This document shows, piece by piece, positions 28,513 through 37,095 of a stretch of 64,000 nucleotides of DNA. The translations under genes were made by a program, and so were the position numbers. Source of the DNA: Novipirellula herctigrandis (GTDB taxonomy: Bacteria > Planctomycetota > Planctomycetia > Pirellulales > Pirellulaceae); contig SJPJ01000001.1 of assembly GCA_007859835.1 (NCBI GenBank), forward strand, positions 4,755,078 to 4,819,077. Direction: 5' to 3'. Below the pieces are notes generated by a model. That model ran no database searches. It saw only the letters and a program-made list of their open reading frames with translations, and was not told where the DNA came from. Numbering within the stretch: position 1 is the first letter of the stretch; every line of letters starts with the position of its first letter.

Positions 28513-29970
28513 CTACTGCCCCAAAGGAACCGCGAACAAACTCAATCGAATGATTCCGCTGATCTCGTTCGCGTTAATATGCAAATCTTTTTGGCCTTGC
28601 AGCGAATCGAGATTCGCAATCAAGTTCTCGTTGAATCGAGCACCCAATGTCGGTGAGTCCTGAGCCTGCAATTGATCCCAAATCAAACCGCTACGCTTGA
28701 CTTTATAGAAAATCCAATTGCTGCCTTGGGGCAACACGCGAGGAGCAGGTGTCTCTTCGATCATCAAACCAGGGACGCGGAACTTGAACATGTAGTCCAC
28801 TTTCTCGCTACTACCCAATTTCCAGTCCAATCCTTTTGGCGATAGCAGTTCGCGGATCTGCTTTACAGTGATCTGTTGATGCTGAACGCCAATATACCAT
28901 TCCCAATCCCTTCCGAGCCACTTTTGACTCAGTGCCACTTCTAAGCCGCGACCAGCACCAATGAAGTCGCGCCGTTCGTACTTGTACTCTTGCACTTCGG
29001 TGATCAGCGAACGGATCTCTTCACGTACCCAGCGAAAGATACGCGCCAAATCGTCATGGTCATAATGCGGAATTTCTCCGGGTCGACGATCGCTGCGAAA
29101 TATGGACAACGATCCGACGATGCGGCACAACTCGGTGTAAGCGACGAGCGGATGCACCCCTCCCGCGAACGCCAATGAACGCAGCGAAGCGAACCCTTCA
29201 TTAAGCGAATGGAGCATCAGTAAACGATTAATGTCCCCTGCTTCGAGGGCGCCCTGCATAATTCCTCGACTATTCACTTGGGCACTGAGGACTTCGATTT
29301 TTTGGCCGATAATATCGTAGACCGCGCGCACGTAGTCGCGGGCTAATTCAGGCCACGCGTCACAGGCCAACAGTGGCGGTATGTAATCGGCGTCCAATTC
29401 CGGTGCCGCCTCGGTCGAGCCGCTACGTTTGACACGGGCGATCGGCAAGGTTTCGAACCCGGCCAAATTCTCGGTCCCCAGCATGATTTGGACGTTCAAA
29501 GTTCGCAGGTGGATCTCTTGTTCGTTACCTCCAGCGTTTTCGTCTGGCACGTCCGACACGAGCGAGACATAACGATGCTCACCACCTCGCTCAACAAGCG
29601 TGTTGGCGCGCCCGAGACGCAATTTGGGAACCGCAAGAAAAACATCAATCGATTCGTCTTGCTCGAACGCTTGAGAAAGATCCTTGGCTCGAATGGAAGC
29701 CGAACCGCCCAAGTCCTTGCGATCCGGTTCTTGACCGACGGAAAACCAAATGATCGTTCCGTCTCGAAGCCTTGCCTTGCATTCACTCAGTTCAAACTGA
29801 CCGTTCGCGATCGCTTCAGTGCTATAACTGATCTGCCGCAATCCGTAGCTGTAACCATGATCCAGAGCAACTTCGTTGCCCATCAGATCGGTCATGCTGC
29901 GTTCTGCCGCTTGCATGTGATGTGGTCGGAGAAACATTCCCTCCAACCATGCGACCTGCTCGTTTTGCAT
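28513..29970 (-). CDS. tssK: T6SS baseplate protein TssK (ImpJ/VasE)
   Basis: The 485-residue product opens with VAWLEGMFLRPHHMQ, the hallmark of TssK (WxEGxFLxPHHFQ). Further markers are YGLRQISYSTEAIANGQFEL, LDADYIPPLLACDAWP, LNEGFASLRSLAFAGGVHPLVAYTELCRI and the C-terminal ISGIIRLSLFAVP. TssK connects baseplate wedges to TssL and TssM. It is the first gene of the tssK-L-M-small protein-sigma operon. Confidence 0.95.
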   Translation of the reverse strand: MQNEQVAWLEGMFLRPHHMQAAERSMTDLMGNEVALDHGYSYGLRQISYSTEAIANGQFELSECKARLRDGTIIWFSVGQEPDRKDLGGSASIRAKDLSQAFEQDESIDVFLAVPKLRLGRANTLVERGGEHRYVSLVSDVPDENAGGNEQEIHLRTLNVQIMLGTENLAGFETLPIARVKRSGSTEAAPELDADYIPPLLACDAWPELARDYVRAVYDIIGQKIEVLSAQVNSRGIMQGALEAGDINRLLMLHSLNEGFASLRSLAFAGGVHPLVAYTELCRIVGSLSIFRSDRRPGEIPHYDHDDLARIFRWVREEIRSLITEVQEYKYERRDFIGAGRGLEVALSQKWLGRDWEWYIGVQHQQITVKQIRELLSPKGLDWKLGSSEKVDYMFKFRVPGLMIEETPAPRVLPQGSNWIFYKVKRSGLIWDQLQAQDSPTLGARFNENLIANLDSLQGQKDLHINANEISGIIRLSLFAVPLGQ

Positions 29971-30146
29971 TGTCTTTTTTCACACAGACATGAGGGGATA
30001 GATGTTACACTAATTCTTTTATAGCCGAACCCTACCTCGGTAGTCTAACAGCTTTTTACTGTGTAGCCCACTAGGTAGACCATCGGAACCCCTCTAACAT
30101 AGTGAAGGGTGGCTCTGGACGCAAAACTTTTCTGCTGGCGTAGTCG
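29971..30146. promoter_or_regulatory. Divergent promoter region between tssK and the first giant protein
   Basis: The 176-base gap separates the tssK operon from the divergently transcribed giant gene. It contains the palindrome ctacctcggtag (30032-30043) and, about 30 bases on, a second aggtag half-site. An AT-rich stretch, ctaattcttttatagcc, lies between the palindrome and tssK and could hold its -10 element. Function inferred from position only. Confidence 0.4.
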
Positions 30147-33100
30147 ATGAGCAATACAGGCGTTTACAGCGAACGAAAATCGTGGCGACAAACTCAGAGT
30201 TCTGGCGGTAACCGCTGGATCGGGCGCATCGTGTTGACGACGATCGCGTTATTACTTTTCGCATGGCTGATTTACTATTTCTTTCGCGCTCGGCCTGACC
30301 AAGAACTGCAAACATTTCTACTGCAGCCTGGGTCGTTCGATGGCGATGTGATCATGCCAACGATGTATGGTGCGACCGCCACACAAACAATCGTCACCGG
30401 TTTTAATGCAAACCGAATTGAGGGAACGGCAGCCTCGATACGAGAAAAGTTGACCAAGACGACCGCGCTGAAGCAGTACCTCAGCGACCCAGACGACTCC
30501 GTGTTAGTCATCGTGCGAGGCTATTTGTTGAGCGGTCCCGATGGGCAACCGATGATTGCCTGCAGCGATCTAGGACCTTCCGCGGACTTCAACTCGCCCA
30601 ATGGAATGTTGCCGCTTGCGGAACTACTCAAACCGTTGGCTGCCGAAGCACCCTCGTCTTTTTCGGGCACGCGTTTAGTGGTGTTGGACATCGAACCGCT
30701 GGCTGCGTTGCCGCGATTGAACCAGTTCGGCGATGAAGCTTTCGAATCGCTGAACGACTGCGTTGCTCAAATTACCGGTGACCATGCCGAGTCGCTGTGG
30801 GTTTTGGTGACGCGTGGACCACTGCAAAACATTGGTTGGGACACGGCGGCGAAACTTCCGATCTCCACCGCGACACTCACCGATGCTCTGCTCGGTGCGG
30901 CTAACTTTAACGACGATTACGAACTCACGCTCGACGAGCTCTGCAACTACATGGCCTCGCGTTACCAGCGACTCGGCCAACGCAGTAAGACAGATCCGCC
31001 ACAAATCATGGTGCTTCGTGGTGGCGTCGGTCGGATTACGAAATTGTCGGAGATCGATGACGTTTGGATCAAGAAATCAGAACCCGCTGTTGAACCAGAG
31101 ATTGATGAAGACGAGACTGCCGCTCCAACACCCGAAGCGGACCAGGAGACTGAAAATTCGGCGTCAACGACTCGTTCCGCTGAGCTCAACATTCAAACGG
31201 TCCGCTATCAAGCGTTGGATACAGACCCATCATCAACTGACGAAGAGAAAACCGCAGTCAATCCGAAAACCGCAGTCAATCCATCGGAGCCACCGCCGGA
31301 CGACCTTTCATCCCCCGACGCTGAGGGAACGCAACCACCAATCGACGCGGCTGCAACGCCGCCCGCGCCGCTTGGTTTTTGGGAACTTCGTGATTCGCTT
31401 GAATCCATATCGCTGGACGAGCAACCTCACCCGATCGCGATCGCCCCGCAAATTTGGGGAAAATTGATCCTCCAAGTCCTCCATGCAGATATCGAAACGC
31501 TCGATCCCAAAGCGGACCTGTCGCGAGCTGAAATTGTCCGTAGCACAGCCGATGACCTAAGAATCCTTCTCTCGACGCTCCAATCATCGCGGGACGAAAC
31601 GTCGGCACGCCCAATCGATCTGCAAGCCTATTTGCCGGGATTGGTTCAAGAGCTGGCAACTCGATGGGACAGTGCGCGGCGCAATATTCAAAACCCTGAT
31701 GATCAAGTGGTCATCGCCAATCAATTGCAGCACGCCATCGCCATTGCTCGAACACGATTGTCTAGCCGGTTACTTTACCGAGAACAGGCGATCCTTGGCG
31801 ATAGTGCTCGACTGATGGATGACTCGGATTGGCCTGAAATTTTGAATTCATCTGAACGTTTATTGGCCGAGCAACAGGGTGACCAAGTTGATGCATCGAG
31901 AATGAAGGAACGAACCCGACAAATTCGTGACTTGGTTGCACAATCCGACAGATCGGTCGAAGCGATGGTTGAAAAATTGCTGGATCAGTTCCTTGTTGTC
32001 GACGAAGGGAAATCGTGGCCGGTGATCCGCCAAGCTCATGCGTGGTTGCGAAGCCCTTTGCCCAGCGGCAAGATGCGAGCTGCATTGACCACTGCGATTG
32101 CAAAGACTCGGATCGAAACGGTAAATACCGAGCAAGTCGCAATTGGAATCGCGTCGAGCGAATTAGCCTCCAGTCGTCCGGCAAACGCGATCGTCAGCCA
32201 ACTGCTCTTACCACTCAAACGCGACTTTGCATCATTCACGGCATTAGAGCTGCCGTTAGAAACCGGAGAGCCAAAGGCGAACCAATACTCCCTGCTAGAC
32301 ACCAAGCTACGATCGGCGGACGCTGATTTTCTCGACCAGTTTGCGGCTGCACTGCGGATCGATCCCTCCGATACCGATGCGGAGGATCGCTTGTCACCGA
32401 TCATGCACAACGTCGTCGCCGCAGTTCGTCCTCGTAATCTTAAATCGGTATTTCTCAATTCCTCTGACCAACTCATCGCGGGGGAAGTATTGAAATTAAA
32501 GTCAACGACCGATTCTATGTCAGTGAAGATCCAGCCTGAGAGTGATCGCACGACAACGTATCGGATAACCGCTCGGCAAAAGCAAACCGAGGTTTCCGGT
32601 TTCGCCGAGCCACCTTTGCAAATTTCTTGGCGAGCCGGCAGCGGTCTACAAAGCACCGCCGATGACGATACCGTCGTGTTGACGGTCCCGAGCGGCCAAG
32701 TGGGAGTCGCTCGTTTGGACATCCGCGCCATGCGAGAACGGGACGACTCCTCTCCCGCGGGCGAAATTGGAATCCGAATCGAAGCACTCAATGTGAACGC
32801 CGATCCACTGTTGAACCAATTGAACGTCACCAAACGGTTCCGCGTTCAAACGCCAAAGTCCGATCAAATCCGTGTGGTCGTGACAACCGAAGGGCTCAGT
32901 AGCGAAGTCGTTAGCGATGAAGAGAGTTTGGCCAATGGTGTATGGCTACGAGGTTTTGCGTCTAGAGAGACATCGTTCTCATTTGCACTCTTCAATGAAT
33001 CGGGACGAGCGGCTCGGGCTCGCGTTTGGCTGCTACGGCTTAAGAATCCTTTTGTCGGCGAGAGAATTACCGCGTATTGGCCTGACCTCGTCGCGAATCG

Positions 33101-34937
33101 AATCGAGGCAATGGAATCGCTGTTGGTTGACGGCGATGGACGTGTCATGCCAAGGGTGCTCAGCGGAGACCAGGTGCTGAAAGGCCCCTCCGAATTAATC
33201 CTCGGTGCCGGTAAAGAACGAACTCCGCTGACGTGGAAGCCGATCGATACTGGGGAAACCGATACACCCGCAGCAGCAGATTTAGCACCGCCAAGTGCAC
33301 CAACGGCGGGATCGGTCGACATTTCGCATGGCATGGCGTTGGTGATCCGCTTGCTGGACGAAACAGGCAACGCGACTCCCAGTAACGACGAAATTGTATG
33401 GTTAATCCCAAGGCCCTGGTCGCCGGAAAGCTACATCAATATCGAATCGTTGTTACACACTGGCAATGAAGTCAACGTTGTCGCAACATTAAAATCGCAG
33501 ATCGATGGCGATGATCGACCAGACCAGATCCCTGACATTAATAATACAGCGGTAACAGTTCGCTGGACACAAGACGACCAATGGGACCGCCATCAGCGTG
33601 ATTCGACCGACAGGCGGCGTGAACAATCGCTGTTGCTGCGTCCAGGTATGCTCGGCGAGCGAATGGAAGTATTGGTGCCGAATCGCAAAGAGACGATTGT
33701 GCGGTTGGATGTCGATGGATGGCCGCGAGCGATTCGTCGACTCGTGAGTCATCGTGAAGGGTTCCAAGGTCGTGCGCCAACACGCTGGGACACGATCGAT
33801 TTTTCGTCCGTTTCGATCGACTATGGCGACAGCCCCCCAAGTCGAAGTGCGGATGATTTACCCATCAACGGTACGACGGTTAATTTCCCCAGCCGCGTCA
33901 TCTTTCGCGGTGGCGGTCAGCAATTGACAACGCTTATCAATGCCGATCTTTCACCTGAGCTTTTCAATAATGTCGCTCCCCCTGAAATTCGATTGTTGAT
34001 CGATGGGCAGGTTCGGCGCAGGTATTGGACGGATCGAATCGTTTCCAGCGTCGCCAACACAGTCGGCGACGATGGAACGATCGTGATGACGACGACCGTC
34101 AGCGATTTGCAGGAGGTTTGGACAACCGAAGCGTCGCGAATGGATGACCAACTTGACTTTCAAGCGGAATTGAGGGTGGGCGATCAACAAAAGACCGCCG
34201 CCTTCGAATTGACGCTCGATACCACCCCGCCAACCGTGGAACGACCACGTCGCACTAGTTTTGACACGGTCTATGTCGGCGGTTCGGTGACTTGGGATAT
34301 CGATTGTGCTGATACAAGACGCAATGATGCATCGACAGGCATCAGCCAAGTCGTCATCGGAGTCGACAAGAATGGTGACGGCAAACCGGATTCCAAGGAC
34401 CGATTGTTCCGCCCGCGTCAAGCGGAAGACTCACCCCGAATTCCAGCCGCATTACGCACGTTCAAGGCAGCGAAGGCAGAACCTCTAAAAATTGCTGTAC
34501 AGGTTTGGGATGGCGTCGGATTGGCTAGCCAAGGGACAAGCGACTCGGTGATCGTGTTCGACCGGCCAAAACCAAAACCAAAACAAACATCGTCAACGAG
34601 CGAAATGAAACCGTCGAATACGTCTTCCAAACCGGTCGCAGCGGAACCTCCGAAACGTGGACGGATCAAGGGTCGTATCCAAAGCGGCAGTACCATGCGT
34701 GGCAAGCTCGTTCTTTCACCCGCTCCGGAAAAAATACGCCCCGGCGATACGATTGAAGTTGGCAGTGCGAATCCGCAGTTCGATTTCTCAAATGTCCCGC
34801 CTGGGGAATACACGTTGACTTTCCGAGGAACACAGAACAACGCCTCAAAGACTTTCGTTTGGTCTGGATTAAAGATTGATATCGCTGGCGGTAAACCATT
34901 CTTATCGCTTTCACCATCAGCGGCGAAATCCAAGTAA
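30147..34937 (+). CDS. Giant single-pass protein with inactive caspase-like domain (copy 1)
   Basis: The product has 1596 residues: a short cytoplasmic tail, one membrane helix (about 25-46), and everything else outside. Residues about 55-300 follow the layout of the caspase-like (peptidase C14) fold: a VLVIVRGYLLSG strand, a TRLVVLDIEPLA strand, an ESLWVLVTRGP strand, and FNDDYELTLDELCNYM in the place of the usual DxNxDGxxTxGEL segment. The catalytic His (GHG) and Cys (DACxSG) positions are replaced. A Pro/Thr/Asp-rich linker, a helical region and beta-sandwich regions follow, with DKNGDGKPDSKD and a ~95-residue C-terminal domain (GRIKGRIQSGSTMRG onward). It is divergent from tssK and upstream of hcp1. 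The length, topology and place suggest an envelope component of the T6SS (inference). Confidence 0.75.
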   Translation: MSNTGVYSERKSWRQTQSSGGNRWIGRIVLTTIALLLFAWLIYYFFRARPDQELQTFLLQPGSFDGDVIMPTMYGATATQTIVTGFNANRIEGTAASIREKLTKTTALKQYLSDPDDSVLVIVRGYLLSGPDGQPMIACSDLGPSADFNSPNGMLPLAELLKPLAAEAPSSFSGTRLVVLDIEPLAALPRLNQFGDEAFESLNDCVAQITGDHAESLWVLVTRGPLQNIGWDTAAKLPISTATLTDALLGAANFNDDYELTLDELCNYMASRYQRLGQRSKTDPPQIMVLRGGVGRITKLSEIDDVWIKKSEPAVEPEIDEDETAAPTPEADQETENSASTTRSAELNIQTVRYQALDTDPSSTDEEKTAVNPKTAVNPSEPPPDDLSSPDAEGTQPPIDAAATPPAPLGFWELRDSLESISLDEQPHPIAIAPQIWGKLILQVLHADIETLDPKADLSRAEIVRSTADDLRILLSTLQSSRDETSARPIDLQAYLPGLVQELATRWDSARRNIQNPDDQVVIANQLQHAIAIARTRLSSRLLYREQAILGDSARLMDDSDWPEILNSSERLLAEQQGDQVDASRMKERTRQIRDLVAQSDRSVEAMVEKLLDQFLVVDEGKSWPVIRQAHAWLRSPLPSGKMRAALTTAIAKTRIETVNTEQVAIGIASSELASSRPANAIVSQLLLPLKRDFASFTALELPLETGEPKANQYSLLDTKLRSADADFLDQFAAALRIDPSDTDAEDRLSPIMHNVVAAVRPRNLKSVFLNSSDQLIAGEVLKLKSTTDSMSVKIQPESDRTTTYRITARQKQTEVSGFAEPPLQISWRAGSGLQSTADDDTVVLTVPSGQVGVARLDIRAMRERDDSSPAGEIGIRIEALNVNADPLLNQLNVTKRFRVQTPKSDQIRVVVTTEGLSSEVVSDEESLANGVWLRGFASRETSFSFALFNESGRAARARVWLLRLKNPFVGERITAYWPDLVANRIEAMESLLVDGDGRVMPRVLSGDQVLKGPSELILGAGKERTPLTWKPIDTGETDTPAAADLAPPSAPTAGSVDISHGMALVIRLLDETGNATPSNDEIVWLIPRPWSPESYINIESLLHTGNEVNVVATLKSQIDGDDRPDQIPDINNTAVTVRWTQDDQWDRHQRDSTDRRREQSLLLRPGMLGERMEVLVPNRKETIVRLDVDGWPRAIRRLVSHREGFQGRAPTRWDTIDFSSVSIDYGDSPPSRSADDLPINGTTVNFPSRVIFRGGGQQLTTLINADLSPELFNNVAPPEIRLLIDGQVRRRYWTDRIVSSVANTVGDDGTIVMTTTVSDLQEVWTTEASRMDDQLDFQAELRVGDQQKTAAFELTLDTTPPTVERPRRTSFDTVYVGGSVTWDIDCADTRRNDASTGISQVVIGVDKNGDGKPDSKDRLFRPRQAEDSPRIPAALRTFKAAKAEPLKIAVQVWDGVGLASQGTSDSVIVFDRPKPKPKQTSSTSEMKPSNTSSKPVAAEPPKRGRIKGRIQSGSTMRGKLVLSPAPEKIRPGDTIEVGSANPQFDFSNVPPGEYTLTFRGTQNNASKTFVWSGLKIDIAGGKPFLSLSPSAAKSK

Positions 34938-35191
34938 GTAAAGGTGAACACGTTTGTTGGAGAAGGGCGAAGTTTGAAACTCAGTATACGGTGTCGACGC
35001 TGCTAGGCTCGACTCTGCTCTGCTAGGTTCGACTCTGCCAGCCTCGTCCCGTTCGGAGCTGCGAACACTCGAAATGATTCCAGCCTCAAGGCTGGCCTAC
35101 AATATTCTCGCGTTAGATTTTCCTATCGAACGCGGTTGTGGCTGTCTGTTTGCCAAGGATCGCATACGAACCTTTGTGCCGAGTATCTCCG
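34938..35191. other. Intergenic stretch with a palindrome
   Basis: This 254-base gap contains two similar copies of a ctgctagg(c/t)tcgactctg phrase around 34999-35037 and a perfect 7-bp palindrome, ccagcct-ca-aggctgg, at 35080-35095, followed by cctac. A GTG at 35138 would extend the next gene by 18 codons, but the ATG at 35192 is preferred. Confidence 0.45.
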
Positions 35192-36322
35192 ATGTTTCAG
35201 AACGCAAAACGGTGCATCATTTGTGAGCAACCACTTTCGCCAACGAGAGCAAAACTTGGCAACCATTTGTGCGAATCACGAGCCTGTGAGTCGATGTTTC
35301 GCAGGCACTTGATGACTCACCAAGCCTTCTGCGGTGTGTGCGGGCGGCCAATGAAAGGCTATCGCCCGCGCGTGGAACCCTCTTTGGTATGCACACGAGT
35401 TCAGTGCCAAGCAAGGGCGGCCTCGATTCACGCTGCCAATGCTTCGTTTTGTTGTGTGTGCGGCATTTACTTGGGACCTCGCACGACCACGGCTACAAAG
35501 AATTTGTGCCCAAGTTCCATCTGTCACACCATCGATGCCGCTCGAACCAGAGCCGAGAATGCACGAATCCATGGAGCGCAAATAAGTGAGCAAAGGCGGC
35601 AACTGATCCAACGCGTGCGTGAACTCGTGATTAGTCTCAAGCCGGAATTGGTCGAGAAGCCAGTACTGAACATTGTTGTCCTGCCGTTCACTGCCCACAA
35701 TCTGCAAATCGTGTCAAAGGAACGACGGCAACAAGTGGGAGCCGGGTTCCTTGAACTTGCGAACCAAGCCTATGCACTAAACGCCCAGTCCCAATCGCCG
35801 TACGATCCTGAGCCGGACGCCGCCACCAACGTCGAACATTCGAAAAATCCAACTAACAACGACTCTCATGAGCGGCGTCTTGCGAGACTTAATGGAATTG
35901 CGTGTGGAACATGTGGCGGACATTGCTGCCGAATCGGTGGTGATACAGCGTTTTTAAACGTCAGCAAATTCCAGGAAGTGCTGAGAAAACAACCTGAAGC
36001 TGGGCCTGCTGATGTGGTGGCTCAATACATGGCCAAAATTCCCCATGAGACCTTCACTGACTCATGTATTTTTCATGGTTTCCATGGATGTGGACTGAGT
36101 CGAGAACAGCGTGCCACGACCTGCAATGTCTTCCTTTGTACAGGTCTTCAGATTCTCAAGGATCTCGTCGACCGCGATGCCTCGGAAATGGTGCTAGCTG
36201 CGACGAACATTCGTTGCGGCGACGACTTACCACCGAAAGTATTTAGGATCAAAACCGCTGATAATGACGCAGTCATACCCTTGCTCTGGACAGCAACCGA
36301 TCGTGATAAGCTCGAAGCCTAG
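35192..36322 (+). CDS. Protein with multiple Cys4-type clusters and a CxxCxxxCC motif
   Basis: The 376-residue product starts with three zinc-finger-like clusters: CIICEQPL...CESRAC, CGVCGRPM...C, and CCVCGIYL...C (about residues 8-125). A helical stretch follows (RVRELVISLKPELVEK). The C-terminal part has CGTCGGHCCRIGGDTAFL and CIFHGFHGCGLSREQRATTCNVFLC, which resembles the metal-chelating CxxCxxxCC domain of the YkgJ type. It may bind several zinc or iron ions. The role is unknown. It stands alone between the first giant protein and hcp1. The upstream ribosome site is weak, so the start is uncertain. Confidence 0.72.
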   Translation: MFQNAKRCIICEQPLSPTRAKLGNHLCESRACESMFRRHLMTHQAFCGVCGRPMKGYRPRVEPSLVCTRVQCQARAASIHAANASFCCVCGIYLGPRTTTATKNLCPSSICHTIDAARTRAENARIHGAQISEQRRQLIQRVRELVISLKPELVEKPVLNIVVLPFTAHNLQIVSKERRQQVGAGFLELANQAYALNAQSQSPYDPEPDAATNVEHSKNPTNNDSHERRLARLNGIACGTCGGHCCRIGGDTAFLNVSKFQEVLRKQPEAGPADVVAQYMAKIPHETFTDSCIFHGFHGCGLSREQRATTCNVFLCTGLQILKDLVDRDASEMVLAATNIRCGDDLPPKVFRIKTADNDAVIPLLWTATDRDKLEA

Positions 36323-36474
36323 CAGCTGCAGCGCAAAATGCGACTCAATGTTTTTCAGAATCTTTTCGAACAACACGCAACTCCTCAGGGAAACCAACGA
36401 AAACGGTATTGTCGCGGGGGGCAAACGCCTCTCAAAAAAATCTTCCAACACCATTTTCACAGAGGACAATTCAG

Positions 36475-36960
36475 ATGGCTGCTTATCTCAAATTCGATGG
36501 CATCGACGGCGAATGTCTTGACAAAGACCACAAGAAATGGACTGACATTCTGTCATTCAGCCAAGCGGTTCACAAACCAGGTGGCAGTGCTACAGGTGCC
36601 ACCCGTCGCCGTGGCGACACGATCATGGAAGACGTTCAGGTTGTCAAGGAATTGGACAAGTCAAGCCCCAAGATCGCCGAAGCGGTTTGCAACGGCAAGG
36701 TATTCCCGAAAGTCGAAATCGATCTGACGGCTTCCTATACCGACGCTGGACGAGTGACGTACTACAAGTACGAACTAAAGAATGTTTCGGTGACCAGCTA
36801 CAGCATTGGCGGCAGCGGTCAATCCGATGATGTCCCAACCGAGAACTTCTCGCTAAACTTTGAAGAGATCAAAGTGACCTACACCGAAAACGACAGTGGC
36901 GGCAAGAAGAAGGGCAACGTCGAGTACAGCTGGAAGGTCGAAGAAGGCGAAAAGGGCTAG
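36475..36960 (+). CDS. hcp1: T6SS tube protein Hcp, copy 1
   Basis: The 161-residue product starts at an ATG with AGAGGA eight bases upstream. The Hcp signature is clear: MAAYLKFDGIDGE at the N-terminus, FSQAVHKPGGS, VEIDLTASYTDAG and FSLNFEEIKVTY. Hcp hexamers stack into the inner tube and can carry small effectors in their lumen. By hand alignment 126 of 161 residues match the second copy at 45.0 kb. vgrG follows after 135 bases that contain a strong palindrome. Confidence 0.96.
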   Translation: MAAYLKFDGIDGECLDKDHKKWTDILSFSQAVHKPGGSATGATRRRGDTIMEDVQVVKELDKSSPKIAEAVCNGKVFPKVEIDLTASYTDAGRVTYYKYELKNVSVTSYSIGGSGQSDDVPTENFSLNFEEIKVTYTENDSGGKKKGNVEYSWKVEEGEKG

Positions 36961-37007
36961 ACCAATTCCGTCGATGCATATTGGCACGGTGGTCATCCGC
37001 CGAAATT

Positions 37008-37033
37008 CACAACGTAGCCCAGGCTACGTTGTG
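37008..37033. repeat. Perfect 12-bp palindrome between hcp1 and vgrG
   Basis: cacaacgtagcc and ggctacgttgtg flank two bases. There is no following T-run, so a classical terminator is unlikely. It could act as an RNA hairpin that lowers vgrG expression relative to hcp, or be a dispersed intergenic repeat. Its gtagcc/ggctac core resembles the other palindromes at 35080 and 46756. Confidence 0.75.
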
Positions 37034-37095
37034 ATGTCGATGAAACGGGTCACTTTCAAAATTGCTTTTTCATGTTGAAGTAAGAACGACGAACT

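Noticed and set aside
32036-32833. Minus-strand frame of 265 codons inside the first giant gene
   Set aside because: Antisense shadow without supporting start or known domain.
30147-34937. Active caspase/metacaspase
   Set aside because: The GHG histidine and DACxSG cysteine positions are replaced, so proteolysis by this site is unlikely in either giant protein.
35138-35191. GTG start extending the cysteine-cluster protein
   Set aside because: The 18 extra residues look non-coding-like and the ATG at 35192 begins directly before the first cysteine cluster. Neither start has a strong ribosome site.
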